A stretch of 64,000 nt of DNA from Bacillus sp. UNC438CL73TsuS30 (GTDB lineage: Bacteria; Bacillota; Bacilli; Bacillales; Cytobacillaceae). The position numbers and the translations under genes were made by a program. The notes below the pieces were generated by a model that was not told the origin of the DNA, ran no database searches, and saw only the letters and a program-made list of their open reading frames with translations. The stretch lies in contig NZ_KI535295.1 in NCBI RefSeq assembly GCF_000482325.1, positions 1,165,060 through 1,229,059 on the forward strand, in the 5' to 3' direction. Of the stretch, positions 54,431-61,999 are shown one piece after another (within the stretch, counting starts at the first letter, position 1; the number at the start of each line of letters is the position of its first letter).

Positions 54431-55046
54431 TTGATTCATCTCCATTTTTTAGTTCATTTGCGTATGACTTTACCGCTGCTACTGGATCCTTTGCATCTAA
54501 CACTCCCGATATGACAGCAATACCGGTTGCACCTGCCTGAAGAACTTGATAAGTATTTTCAGGTGTGATGCCGCCAATTGCAATAACCGGGATGTTTAAT
54601 TGAGATACCTTTTTTAATTCCTCAAGACCTTTAGGGCATCTTCCAGGTTTTGAATGAGAAGGGAAGACGTGGCCGAACAACACGTAATCAGCACGATCTA
54701 TCACCTTTAGTCCATCCTCATAAGAGTGGATGGAGCTTCCTACCCGAAGTTGTGGGAAATTTTTTTTAACGATGTCTGCCTCTAAACTGTGATAAGCTAA
54801 TTGAACGCCTGAGGCATTTGTAACAATGGCAACATCGACACGATCATTAAGAATAATTTTGGTTAAAGGGATGTTTTTCTTTGTTAAAAATTCCACAGCA
54901 TCAAAAAGTTCTCTGGCTGTTTTTATTTTTTCTCGCAGGTGAATCGCTGTTATGTATGGATGGATATCTGTAGCAATTTCAGCAAATTGCTCAATAGACA
55001 TTTGACCATTTGAAATAAGATGGAATTCCTTTGAAATATTAGTCAC
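54414..55046 (-). CDS. tenI: Thiazole tautomerase TenI
   Basis: About 210 residues, ThiE/TenI TIM-barrel: FHLISNG as first strand, AIHLREK, NDRVDVAI, GSSIHSYED, VLFGHVFPS, VIAIGGITP, GIAVISGV. TenI aromatises the thiazole product of ThiG; the alternative, a ThiE-type synthase, is less likely given the TenI-like HVFPSHSKPG loop. The frame runs to 55127, but that part overlaps the riboswitch terminator. Downstream of the hairpin, AAAGGGGTG best serves an ATT codon at 55037; GTG 55046 abuts it. I give GTG as the conservative start. Confidence 0.87.
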   Translation of the reverse strand: MTNISKEFHLISNGQMSIEQFAEIATDIHPYITAIHLREKIKTARELFDAVEFLTKKNIPLTKIILNDRVDVAIVTNASGVQLAYHSLEADIVKKNFPQLRVGSSIHSYEDGLKVIDRADYVLFGHVFPSHSKPGRCPKGLEELKKVSQLNIPVIAIGGITPENTYQVLQAGATGIAVISGVLDAKDPVAAVKSYANELKNGDESIVSFI

Positions 55047-55066
55047 CCCTTTAGAAGATTCTGTTA

Positions 55067-55104
55067 AAAAGAAAAAAACCACTTCCAATTTGTAAGGAAG
55101 TGGT
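55067..55104 (-). terminator. Riboswitch-controlled terminator of tenI-thiO
   Basis: ACCACTTCC (55078-55086 on plus) and GGAAGTGGT (55096-55104), followed on minus by a T-rich run of about 11. It lies between the TPP aptamer and tenI. Confidence 0.88.
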
Positions 55105-55157
55105 TTTTGAAAATTTGAAATAAACAATCTTTTGGTTACTCAAATATCCTATTTTCC

Positions 55158-55248
55158 ACTTCCCTACGCTGGTATTAACCAGATCAGGTTCATAGAGTCC
55201 CGAAGTAGCACTTCAATCTCAGCCCTTTAAAAAGGCACCTCTAGCGGA
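55158..55248 (-). promoter_or_regulatory. TPP riboswitch (THI element)
   Basis: Minus strand shows the conserved GGCTGAGAT, then TGAACCTGATCTGG and TAATACCAGCGTAGGGAA. With the terminator at 55067-55104 it would stop transcription of tenI-thiO when thiamine pyrophosphate is plentiful. Confidence 0.97.
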
Positions 55249-55290
55249 ATAGCTTTAATTATTCATTTGTAATGTTTTCCTGCTGTTATT

Positions 55291-55318
55291 ATATTAACAC
55301 GCTGGTCGGATATGTCAA
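55291..55318 (-). promoter_or_regulatory. Promoter of the TPP-riboswitch transcript
   Basis: On minus: TTGACA (55318-55313), 16-nt spacer, TAATAT (55296-55291); TATAAT is available three bases further. Confidence 0.7.
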
Positions 55319-55486
55319 ATCATTTTGTCAACTTTTAAAAATGTTTTCTTTTACTAGATTTTAATATTTATCATTTCTAATGTCCTAATTTTGTATAAAT
55401 ACTTTTCAATTTTTCGACATTCTTAAGAAAATATTATCTTCCATGTGTTAAACTAAAATAGATTGATGATGGAGGGAAGATTAGGC

Positions 55487-55972
55487 ATGTTGAATATTCG
55501 AAACGTAAAAGAGCAGGACCTATCAGATATTGTAATCATTGAACAGCTTTGTTTTCCTCAAGAAGAGGCGGCGACAAAGGAAGCTTTTGAAATGAGGATT
55601 GAAGTTATCCCTGATAGTTTTTTTGTTGCGGAAGAAAATGGGGTAATCATCGGTTTTGTAAATGGACCGGTTATTAAAACTCCCTTCATTACGGATGACT
55701 TATTTAAGGATTTAAAGGAAAACCCAGAAACGGGGGGACATCAAAGTATCCTTGGGATAGCGGTAACCCCACATTTTCAAACACGTGGTGTGGCAGCGTC
55801 ACTCCTTTCTCATATTGAAAAAGCCGCAAAGGAAAAAAATCGCGAAACCATTACCCTTACCTGTAAAGAAGAACTAATCGGCTTCTATCAAAATCATGGA
55901 TACCGAAACCTAGGAACCTCGGACTCCCAGCATGCCGGAGTTACGTGGTATAACATGGTTAAATCATTATAA
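55487..55972 (+). CDS. GNAT-family N-acetyltransferase
   Basis: 161 residues. Acetyl-CoA-binding motif A is ILGIAVTPHFQTRGVAASLL (V-x-x-x-x-R/Q-x-x-G/A type), followed by LTCKEELIGFYQNHGYRNLG (motif B). The N-terminal IRNVKEQDLSDIVIIEQLCF resembles arylalkylamine N-acetyltransferase-like members; the acceptor is unknown. Start ATG 55487 behind GGAGGGAAG; the frame opens at 55463 with codons that overlap that site. Palindromic repeat copy 6 starts 3 nt after the stop. Confidence 0.88.
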   Translation: MLNIRNVKEQDLSDIVIIEQLCFPQEEAATKEAFEMRIEVIPDSFFVAEENGVIIGFVNGPVIKTPFITDDLFKDLKENPETGGHQSILGIAVTPHFQTRGVAASLLSHIEKAAKEKNRETITLTCKEELIGFYQNHGYRNLGTSDSQHAGVTWYNMVKSL

Positions 55973-55975
55973 TCC

Positions 55976-56036
55976 CGTGGAACATTATGTGAAACAAGAA
56001 AATTCGGGTTGTGCCTGGCACCACCCGAATTTTCTT
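55976..56036 (+). repeat. Palindromic stop-codon-type repeat, copy 6
   Basis: Starts 3 nt after the GNAT stop. CGTGGAACATTATGTGAAAC, then arms AAAATTCGGGT and ACCCGAATTTT around TGTGCCTGGCACC (about 55999-56033), with T-tract. Can terminate the GNAT gene. Confidence 0.9.
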
Positions 56037-56130
56037 TATTTGTTTAAGGAAAAAAATAACTTTTAGAGGGTTTACTTTCCGTTTGTCGAACTATTTAGAT
56101 AATAATTAATCGACAATTGAGGTGGGGAAG

Positions 56131-57300
56131 TTGAACGATATCCAATATGCATTTTTCAATGAGTATGGTGATTATAGTTTTGATTTTGACAACAGTGACG
56201 TCTCAACCCACTTTATCATTACGGCTATTCTAGTAAAAGATTCCGATAAAGAAGGGTTAGAAGGAGAAATTGAAAGGATATGGCAAAAATATATTCAAAA
56301 TGAAGACAAACATTTTAGTTATATTAAAAATCAACCAGAACGTATGTTGCAAATTTTGAATGAAATGAAGGAATTACCTTTTAAAATATATGCATATGTA
56401 ATCGACAAGCAGAAAATAAGAGAAAACAGTGGAGTCACCTATAAACATACATTTATCAAATATTTAACACGCAAGGTCCTCGAAGATTTATCGAATACAT
56501 TTGAAAAGCTTGATATTATTTCGGACGACCAGGAACCGAAAGAGTTTATGAATGCGTTTATCAACTATGTAAAACAAGAATGTATACCTGATCTCTTTAA
56601 TTATTCAAGCTTCGGATTCAATAACACGAAATCAGATATTCTTATCCAATTGGCGGAATATACTGCACGAACACTGGCAATAGGGTATGAGAAAAATCTT
56701 TCAAAATATTATCAAACATTTTATAAAATCATCAAACCTCAAATTGTCCGAATCAATTTATGGCCCCATGACTATCGGAATTTTCTCTATGACTACAAGG
56801 TAGATTCTGCTGACATTAAGAATGACGAGGTAATCATCAAACAGGCAGTCAATTTAACTTATCAATACATTGATAAGTATCGAAAAAGTGACGATGAGGA
56901 TGAAAAACTACGCATTGATTTTTTAAAGTTTTTACTGTTTAATCTAAAAGAAAATCCAGATGAATATGTTTACACACAGGAAATATTAAATAATCTCAAT
57001 GCTATACGCAATATCGAGTTGAACCCGCATAATTTTCGCTCCAACATCGTCTCGAAGCTGCGTGATCACGGGTTATTAATCGCGAGCAGCAATAAAGGCT
57101 ACAAACTGCCTGTTTGTTTGACTGATTTATATGACTTTGTGAACCTTTCAAGTCTAACCATTTTCCCGATGATTCAAAGAATTGCCAAATGCCGAGATCA
57201 AATTCTAAAGGCTACTAACCAAGAAATCGACATACTCGAGCAAAAAGAATATGAATATTTGAAACGGGTCATTGAAATGGAAATTTTGAAGATAAAGTAA
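56131..57300 (+). CDS. DUF3800-domain protein, variant
   Basis: 389 residues from TTG 56131 behind GAGGTGGGG. The N-terminal half has the DUF3800 pattern: FFNEYGDYSFDFD, THFIITAILV, a mid-domain IISDDQEP, and IQLAEYTARTLAIGYE. Usual DUF3800 proteins begin D-E-S-G; here it is N-E-Y-G, so one predicted acidic residue is lost. The C-terminal 120 residues (EYVYTQEILNNL to LLIASSNKGYKL) look like a winged helix. The family is predicted nuclease-like and often in mobile or defence contexts, but its activity is not established. Monocistronic. Confidence 0.72.
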   Translation: MNDIQYAFFNEYGDYSFDFDNSDVSTHFIITAILVKDSDKEGLEGEIERIWQKYIQNEDKHFSYIKNQPERMLQILNEMKELPFKIYAYVIDKQKIRENSGVTYKHTFIKYLTRKVLEDLSNTFEKLDIISDDQEPKEFMNAFINYVKQECIPDLFNYSSFGFNNTKSDILIQLAEYTARTLAIGYEKNLSKYYQTFYKIIKPQIVRINLWPHDYRNFLYDYKVDSADIKNDEVIIKQAVNLTYQYIDKYRKSDDEDEKLRIDFLKFLLFNLKENPDEYVYTQEILNNLNAIRNIELNPHNFRSNIVSKLRDHGLLIASSNKGYKLPVCLTDLYDFVNLSSLTIFPMIQRIAKCRDQILKATNQEIDILEQKEYEYLKRVIEMEILKIK

Positions 57301-57374
57301 TTTTTTATAAAGACTAAATGTTGTGTCCATATCTTGGTAATACTAAAAATGAAACCAAAGTGGAGGTACAAAAT

Positions 57375-57605
57375 ATGGCAGAAGAAAAATCAACAAATGA
57401 GAACGGGAAGGAAAAAGACAGCATTGCAAATGTACAGTTAGATGAATTGGTTGAGATTAAAACCGGAGAATACAAAGGGAAAAAGGCAAAAGTTATACAA
57501 GTTCGCGATAACTCAGTTATTGTGGAACTGGGAATGAAGACCAAGGCAGGAGAGCCAGTATTAACTGTGGTTAATCATAAAAATTACAAAAAGCTTAATA
57601 AATAA
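57375..57605 (+). CDS. DUF2187 (YkvS-like) small KOW-type protein
   Basis: 76 residues. A polar N-terminus is followed by a KOW/SH3-like beta motif, VEIKTGEYKGKKAKVIQV then SVIVELG, and VVNHKNYKKL. DUF2187 proteins such as YkvS are small cytosolic proteins of unknown function; KOW motifs commonly bind RNA or ribosomes. Start ATG 57375 behind GTGGAGGT; the frame opens at 57318 in the leader. Codes shortly after the DUF3800 gene. Confidence 0.78.
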   Translation: MAEEKSTNENGKEKDSIANVQLDELVEIKTGEYKGKKAKVIQVRDNSVIVELGMKTKAGEPVLTVVNHKNYKKLNK

Positions 57606-57751
57606 TTCCTTCTTTAGTGTGATAAGCCCATCCTGGTTTGTTTCAGAAGATTGTCATGAAGCCGGATAGAAGCCGATGGAACAGTCAAAAATGGGGAGAA
57701 TACCTGCGTTTTTTAACAAGCGTAAAAAGTAAATAAATCAGAAATAATTTT

Positions 57752-57790
57752 AGGTATCAGGCGACCAAATGGTGGCTGATACCTTTTTTT
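57752..57790 (+). terminator. Intrinsic terminator of the YkvS-like gene
   Basis: AGGTATCAGGCGACCA pairs imperfectly with TGGTGGCTGATACCT (57752-57784), followed by seven T. The 145 nt between the gene and this hairpin hold only a 26-codon frame (57655) without ribosome site. Confidence 0.85.
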
Positions 57791-57876
57791 AATTAAAAAT
57801 GAACAAAATGTTTTGGAAATTCACCATGGTGGTAAAATTATAAATTACAATGAGTAGGTAAAGGGAGGGGAAAGCT

Positions 57877-58677
57877 TTGGATAATAAACGAAAAAAGGAT
57901 TCTATGGTAGTTAGCACACTACTTATAGTGGTTATAATGACATTATTCATTACATCAAATGTGTTTGGAAAATTATCAAAAGTCTCAAATCAGCAGGATA
58001 AGGAAATCACCGTGTATCTAGCAGGAGACTCTACAGTTTCCAACTATCCTGACAATATGGCACCGCGGACGGGTTGGGGACAGGTGCTACCGTCTTTTTT
58101 TGACGATAGGGTTCGAATTAAGAACAGAGCAGTACCTGGCAGAAGTTCAAAAAGTTTTATCATAGAAGGCAGATTAGCTGGAATCTTAAAACAAATTCAT
58201 AAGGGGGATTACCTTTTCATTCAATTCGGCCACAATGACGAAAAATTCAAGGATCCGACCCGTTATACGAAACCTTCTACTACATATAAAAGCTATTTAA
58301 AGCAATATATTAGAGGTGCTCGTCAAAAGGGCGCAAACCCAGTGCTGATCACTCCTGTGGAAAGAAGACGTTTTTCCTCAGATGGCGGTGCTTTGAATAC
58401 GCACGGGAGGTATCCTTCGGCGATGAGAGCGTTGGGACACGAAGAGCATGTTCCGGTCATTGATTTAACGGCGAAAAGTAGGAAGCTTTTTCAACAGCTC
58501 GGACCAGAAAAAACTAAAGATCTTTTTATGTGGATAGACCCAGGAACGAACCCTAATTTTCCGAGAGGTGTACAGGACAATACTCATTTTCAGGATAAAG
58601 GTGCGAAGGAGATCGCTAAACTCGTGGTCGAGGGGATACGGGAGGAAAAAGTAGGGTTAAGAAATCATCTAAAGTAA
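57877..58677 (+). CDS. Exported SGNH/GDSL esterase, rhamnogalacturonan-acetylesterase type
   Basis: 266 residues. TTG start behind AAAGGGAGGGG. N-terminal export helix (about 10-30), then block I AGDSTVSNY with the Ser nucleophile, block II VPGRSSKSF with Gly, block III QFGHNDEKF with Asn, and block V DNTHF with Asp/His. This is the YesT/YxiM/RhgT group that removes acetyl groups from pectin side chains or wall polymers. No lipobox Cys, so secreted or anchored by the helix. The substrate is inferred from family. Confidence 0.86.
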   Translation: MDNKRKKDSMVVSTLLIVVIMTLFITSNVFGKLSKVSNQQDKEITVYLAGDSTVSNYPDNMAPRTGWGQVLPSFFDDRVRIKNRAVPGRSSKSFIIEGRLAGILKQIHKGDYLFIQFGHNDEKFKDPTRYTKPSTTYKSYLKQYIRGARQKGANPVLITPVERRRFSSDGGALNTHGRYPSAMRALGHEEHVPVIDLTAKSRKLFQQLGPEKTKDLFMWIDPGTNPNFPRGVQDNTHFQDKGAKEIAKLVVEGIREEKVGLRNHLK

Positions 58678-58749
58678 AGAGAATTTTTTTTGCCAGGAGA
58701 TCCTATTATCAGCGAATCATAGAAAGGTAAATCATTTGGACAAAAATGG

Positions 58750-58782
58750 GAACAGCTCTTAAATCGAGAGCTGTTCTTTTTT
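58750..58782 (+). terminator. Intrinsic terminator of the esterase gene
   Basis: GAACAGCTCT (58750-58759) pairs with AGAGCTGTTC (58767-58776), followed by six T. Confidence 0.88.
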
Positions 58783-58800
58783 CATACCAATGTTTCAATA

Positions 58801-58820
58801 AGAAGGTGATTTCACCTTCT
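58801..58820 (-). terminator. Small hairpin behind the 63-residue gene
   Basis: AGAAGGTGA (58801-58809) pairs with TCACCTTCT (58812-58820) over 2 nt; weak T-tract on minus. Confidence 0.45.
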
Positions 58821-58831
58821 ACATGGCAGGA

Positions 58832-59023
58832 TTATGTGCGCTGAATTTGTGAGGTAGCAAAGGTTTTAATCAATTTTTGTAAATTCCGATGGCCTTCTCT
58901 CAATCTAATTGTTTCATCAATAATTAGTTGAAATCCTTCCAATTCTTTGTCAGATGCATTTAATAGGGATTTTGGTAAACCTTCTGCGAGTTGTTGTAGG
59001 GTGTAATCTTTTGTCACGGACAT
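58832..59023 (-). CDS. Small helical protein, unknown
   Basis: 63 residues from ATG 59023 with AAAGGATGG just upstream; the frame opens at 59047. Mostly helical (LQQLAEGLPKSLLNASDKEL, then FQLIIDETIRLREG) with a basic C-terminus. No family recognised; the size is like small sporulation or regulatory proteins of bacilli, but that is only a resemblance. The 268-nt gap to the YocH-like gene holds no other supported gene; a longer overlapping frame at 58950-59264 lacks a ribosome site. Confidence 0.55.
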   Translation of the reverse strand: MSVTKDYTLQQLAEGLPKSLLNASDKELEGFQLIIDETIRLREGHRNLQKLIKTFATSQIQRT

Positions 59024-59291
59024 CGACCATCCTTTCAACTTTTTCAATAGACATCATTTTTGTCTTTTCTATTATTTTGGGAAAGGTCACCGTTTTTCCT
59101 GCTAATACCTTAAAAAACTTATCTACATATCTCAGCAGATTTCTTTTTGAAAGGCGATGATCTTGCATCTGACGACAGCTAATAACTAAAAAACCTTGGA
59201 ATTTGTAGAAAAATATTACTAAGTTAGCTTTGCTAACAGGGGCACATAGGTAGGGCTTCCCCAAAATAAAATGGAGAAGCCCTTTGCGTTA

Positions 59292-60038
59292 CTAGTTTAA
59301 TATAGTTACTTTTAGTTGTTTTACGCCAAAATCAATAGCATCTGCTTCTGAAGGAATAAAGACATCAATCCGATTTCCTTTAATGGCACTTCCCGTATCG
59401 GCAGCTGTCGCTTCACCGAACCCCTCAACATAAACCTTACTACCCAAAGGGATAACATTTGGATCCACTGCGATGACTTTTGCATTCGGGTTTGCTTTAA
59501 TGTTAACTCCAGTTTTTGTGATTCCAGAACATCCTTCACATGAAGCCGTATAAGCCGTGGCCTTCACGGTAATTTGCTTAGCAGCCTGTTTCTTAGGATG
59601 TGATGTTGCTTTATCTTTTGAATCCACTTGATCTTGTTTCGTCACTTCAGATGCTTCTTGCTTTTTTGATTTGGTTTCAGAAACATCCTCAAAGATGATT
59701 AAATCTAATCCAGGGTGGATAAGGTCCGAAATTAAATGATTCCATTCTTTAATTTGTGAAACACTTACATGATGCCTTTTGGCAATATCCAATAAGGTTT
59801 CATCTTGTTTTACGATATAATGTTTTTCAGGTGCGATCTCTAATCTTTCACCTGGAAAAATAAGATCTGAAGTTAGATGATTCAACATTCGGATGTTTTC
59901 TACTTTGGTATGATTTACACTTGCTAGATTTGAAAGTGTATCTCCTTCTTGTACAGTAATCGTTGCAGCATGTACATTAGCACTCACAGTACCTGAGAGT
60001 ACAACAGCTGCCATAAATGTTTTAATTTTGTTTAGCAT
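59292..60038 (-). CDS. yocH: YocH-like cell-wall protein (2 LysM + 3D domain)
   Basis: 248 residues. Signal peptide to about residue 24 (VSANVHAA), LysM one (about 26-68), LysM two (about 73-115), a Lys/Gln-rich linker, and a C-terminal 3D domain with AVDPNVIPLGSKVYVEGFG and ATAADTGSAIKGNRIDVF carrying the Asp pair. LysM binds peptidoglycan; the 3D domain is a lytic-transglycosylase-like fold. It is exported and acts in the wall. GGAGGGT precedes the ATG. A WalR box about 220 nt upstream fits the WalRK wall regulon. Confidence 0.9.
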   Translation of the reverse strand: MLNKIKTFMAAVVLSGTVSANVHAATITVQEGDTLSNLASVNHTKVENIRMLNHLTSDLIFPGERLEIAPEKHYIVKQDETLLDIAKRHHVSVSQIKEWNHLISDLIHPGLDLIIFEDVSETKSKKQEASEVTKQDQVDSKDKATSHPKKQAAKQITVKATAYTASCEGCSGITKTGVNIKANPNAKVIAVDPNVIPLGSKVYVEGFGEATAADTGSAIKGNRIDVFIPSEADAIDFGVKQLKVTILN

Positions 60039-60255
60039 TTTTTTACCCTCCGTGTTCTTTGTCCGCTAAGTTTTCATAAGCTTAACATGAATTTTGCTGA
60101 TAAAAAGAACAGGAGGATGTTAAAACCATTACAAGCATGGCAAGTATATTGCGATAGTATTTCTAAATTGGCAGAATAATCTGAAATATAGTGTTTTTAA
60201 GGAATATTATCTAGAAAAAGCCCAATAGGATGTGCTTTAAATGCAACTTGTCATT

Positions 60256-60272
60256 ATTACAGTAATGTTACA
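60256..60272 (-). promoter_or_regulatory. WalR (YycF) box upstream of yocH
   Basis: On minus TGTAAC-ATTAC-TGTAAT, matching TGTWAH-N5-TGTWAH. The rest of the 330-nt gap (60039-60368) is AT-rich with a long untranslated leader and no other gene. A TTGCAT-containing promoter directly downstream on minus is possible. Confidence 0.72.
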
Positions 60273-60368
60273 AGAATTTTGTCATATTTTTGTGAGATAC
60301 TAACATTTTCCAACATAACCAACATTTTAAGCTAGCTAATTCCTTAAAATTTGCTCACAAAAAACGGT

Positions 60369-61793
60369 TCAAGAAACAAAGAACCCGCCAATCGTATATA
60401 AAACAATTGAAATCATTCCGCCAATCGCCGCAACTTTTAATTTAAAGCGGGCATAGTCAACAAGGGATAGATCTAAAATCGTAGCGGTTGTAATGGTGGT
60501 ATCACCTAATGGTGAAGTTAAAGCGCCAAAAGCTCCACTTGCAAAAACAGCACCTACGGTTAATGGGATAGAAGCCCCGGTTGAAACCGCTAATGACATC
60601 CCTAGAGGCATAAATAATCCCCATGTTCCCCAAGAAGAACCAATAAAGTAACCGACAATCGAACCCAGCACAAAGATCGTAACCGGGGTTAAAAAGGCGG
60701 GAAGGAATGAGCCTAAAGTGGAACTAATAAATTTTGAAAAACCAAGATCTTCCGCCAATAAGGTTAATGACCAGATGAGGACAAGCAATGTGATGGCCTC
60801 CATCATTTGGTTTCCCCCATCAAAAAAATGGTACAAGATTTCGTCCAATTTCTGTCGTCTCACTATGTAAAAAACAAAGGATAACACAAGGGTGATGAAA
60901 ACGGCTAATAGCATTACAAAGGTCGCATCGGCCATCGAAAAAGCTTCAAAAATTGAATGAGCTCCTTTAGCTCTGCCATTTTGCCACAATAGAAATAATG
61001 ATAATCCGAGAAGTAAAAAGACGGGGAAAATCAAATTCCATGGTTGAGCTTTTACCATCGATAATTCTCTTTTAATTCCACTCCGGTGCAGGTCATTCTC
61101 TTCCTCGTCTAACGGTTCTTGTTTTAGGGTGAGAAGAGATGTTTTGGTCGCTCTAGTCCAGAAGGTTAGGACAAGCCCGATGACTAACATTACAATCGCA
61201 AAAAAATTAAACAAAATACTTAGTAAGAAGACATGATAAGCGGATATCCCTAAATGGAGCTTACCTATATTGCCTTCCACTAATGACACCATGAAGCCAA
61301 CAAATGCCGTAGCAACCGGTAAAAGGACAATCACTGACTCTGTTGAAATATCCATCGTTAGTCCGACCTTTTGCTTTGGTAAATTCATTTTTTTAATCAG
61401 GGATTTAACAATCGGACCAATCATCATAATCCGAAACATCGGCATCATAAACGTGAAAAGGAGGGTAAACCAAATCAGTCCCAGTAGTCCGCGCTCTGTT
61501 TGAATTTTATTCCCAACCCACTCTGAAAAGCCTTTAATGCCTCCAGAAATGTTCATCATGCCAACCAATCCGCCAAATAAATATAGAAATCCAATGATTT
61601 TAATATTATTTCCAGCGGATAAGGTTGTCACAATATAAGATACCGTTTGATAGACTCCAGCTAATAAATCAGCTTTAAAAATCAATGACCCCACTAGCAA
61701 ACCGAGAATAAGACCTGGCAGGATGTTTTTTAGCCAAATGGACATGGAAATGACGATAATAAATGGTAACAAAGAAAGCCAGGTATGATTCAA
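60369..61793 (-). CDS. NhaC-family Na+/H+ antiporter
   Basis: 474 residues from TTG 61793, about 11-12 helices. Landmarks are FLYLFGGLVGMMNISGG, MTMPMF-like FMMPMFRIMM, GSSWGTWGLFMPLG and ASGAFGALTSPLGDTT, the polar helices typical of the NhaC/ion-transporter superfamily. It exchanges sodium (or amino-acid-like solutes in some relatives) for protons. The frame extends 21 codons to 61856, but GGAGGGAGA sits correctly before the TTG. A long hydrophilic loop at about 225-255 is cytoplasmic. Confidence 0.88.
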   Translation of the reverse strand: MNHTWLSLLPFIIVISMSIWLKNILPGLILGLLVGSLIFKADLLAGVYQTVSYIVTTLSAGNNIKIIGFLYLFGGLVGMMNISGGIKGFSEWVGNKIQTERGLLGLIWFTLLFTFMMPMFRIMMIGPIVKSLIKKMNLPKQKVGLTMDISTESVIVLLPVATAFVGFMVSLVEGNIGKLHLGISAYHVFLLSILFNFFAIVMLVIGLVLTFWTRATKTSLLTLKQEPLDEEENDLHRSGIKRELSMVKAQPWNLIFPVFLLLGLSLFLLWQNGRAKGAHSIFEAFSMADATFVMLLAVFITLVLSFVFYIVRRQKLDEILYHFFDGGNQMMEAITLLVLIWSLTLLAEDLGFSKFISSTLGSFLPAFLTPVTIFVLGSIVGYFIGSSWGTWGLFMPLGMSLAVSTGASIPLTVGAVFASGAFGALTSPLGDTTITTATILDLSLVDYARFKLKVAAIGGMISIVLYTIGGFFVS

Positions 61794-61931
61794 AGTATCT
61801 CCCTCCAATCTGATCCCTATATATGAAGAACTAATTCCCTTATTATGACCATTCAATAGAAGAAAAATGAGGAACCGGAGAATTAGGGGGTCGAAAAGGG
61901 GGAAGGTATCAAAGCTTTGATAGTGCTTAGG

Positions 61932-61968
61932 TTAAAAACACAAAAACACTACAAATGAATTTGCAGTG
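61932..61968 (-). terminator. Terminator of the oxidoreductase gene
   Basis: CACTACAAAT (61947-61956) pairs with ATTTGCAGTG (61959-61968); on minus it is followed by TTTTTGTGTTTTT. Confidence 0.8.
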
Positions 61969-61999
61969 TGAATTTTTTATAAATGAAACTACCTTTAAT

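Noticed and set aside
54414..55127. Full-length reading frame of tenI from 55127
   Set aside because: The first 20 or so codons lie on the riboswitch terminator and the adjacent T-run; a start after the hairpin is needed.
3290..56036. CRISPR array as explanation of the repeats
   Set aside because: Copies are kilobases apart, palindromic and tied to gene ends, with no regular spacers and no cas genes.
57655..57735. 26-codon frame after the YkvS-like gene
   Set aside because: No ribosome binding site; mentioned only as content of the gap.
58950..59264. 104-codon minus-strand frame overlapping the small helical gene
   Set aside because: No ribosome site, Cys/Arg-rich composition typical of out-of-frame reading, overlaps a better-supported gene.
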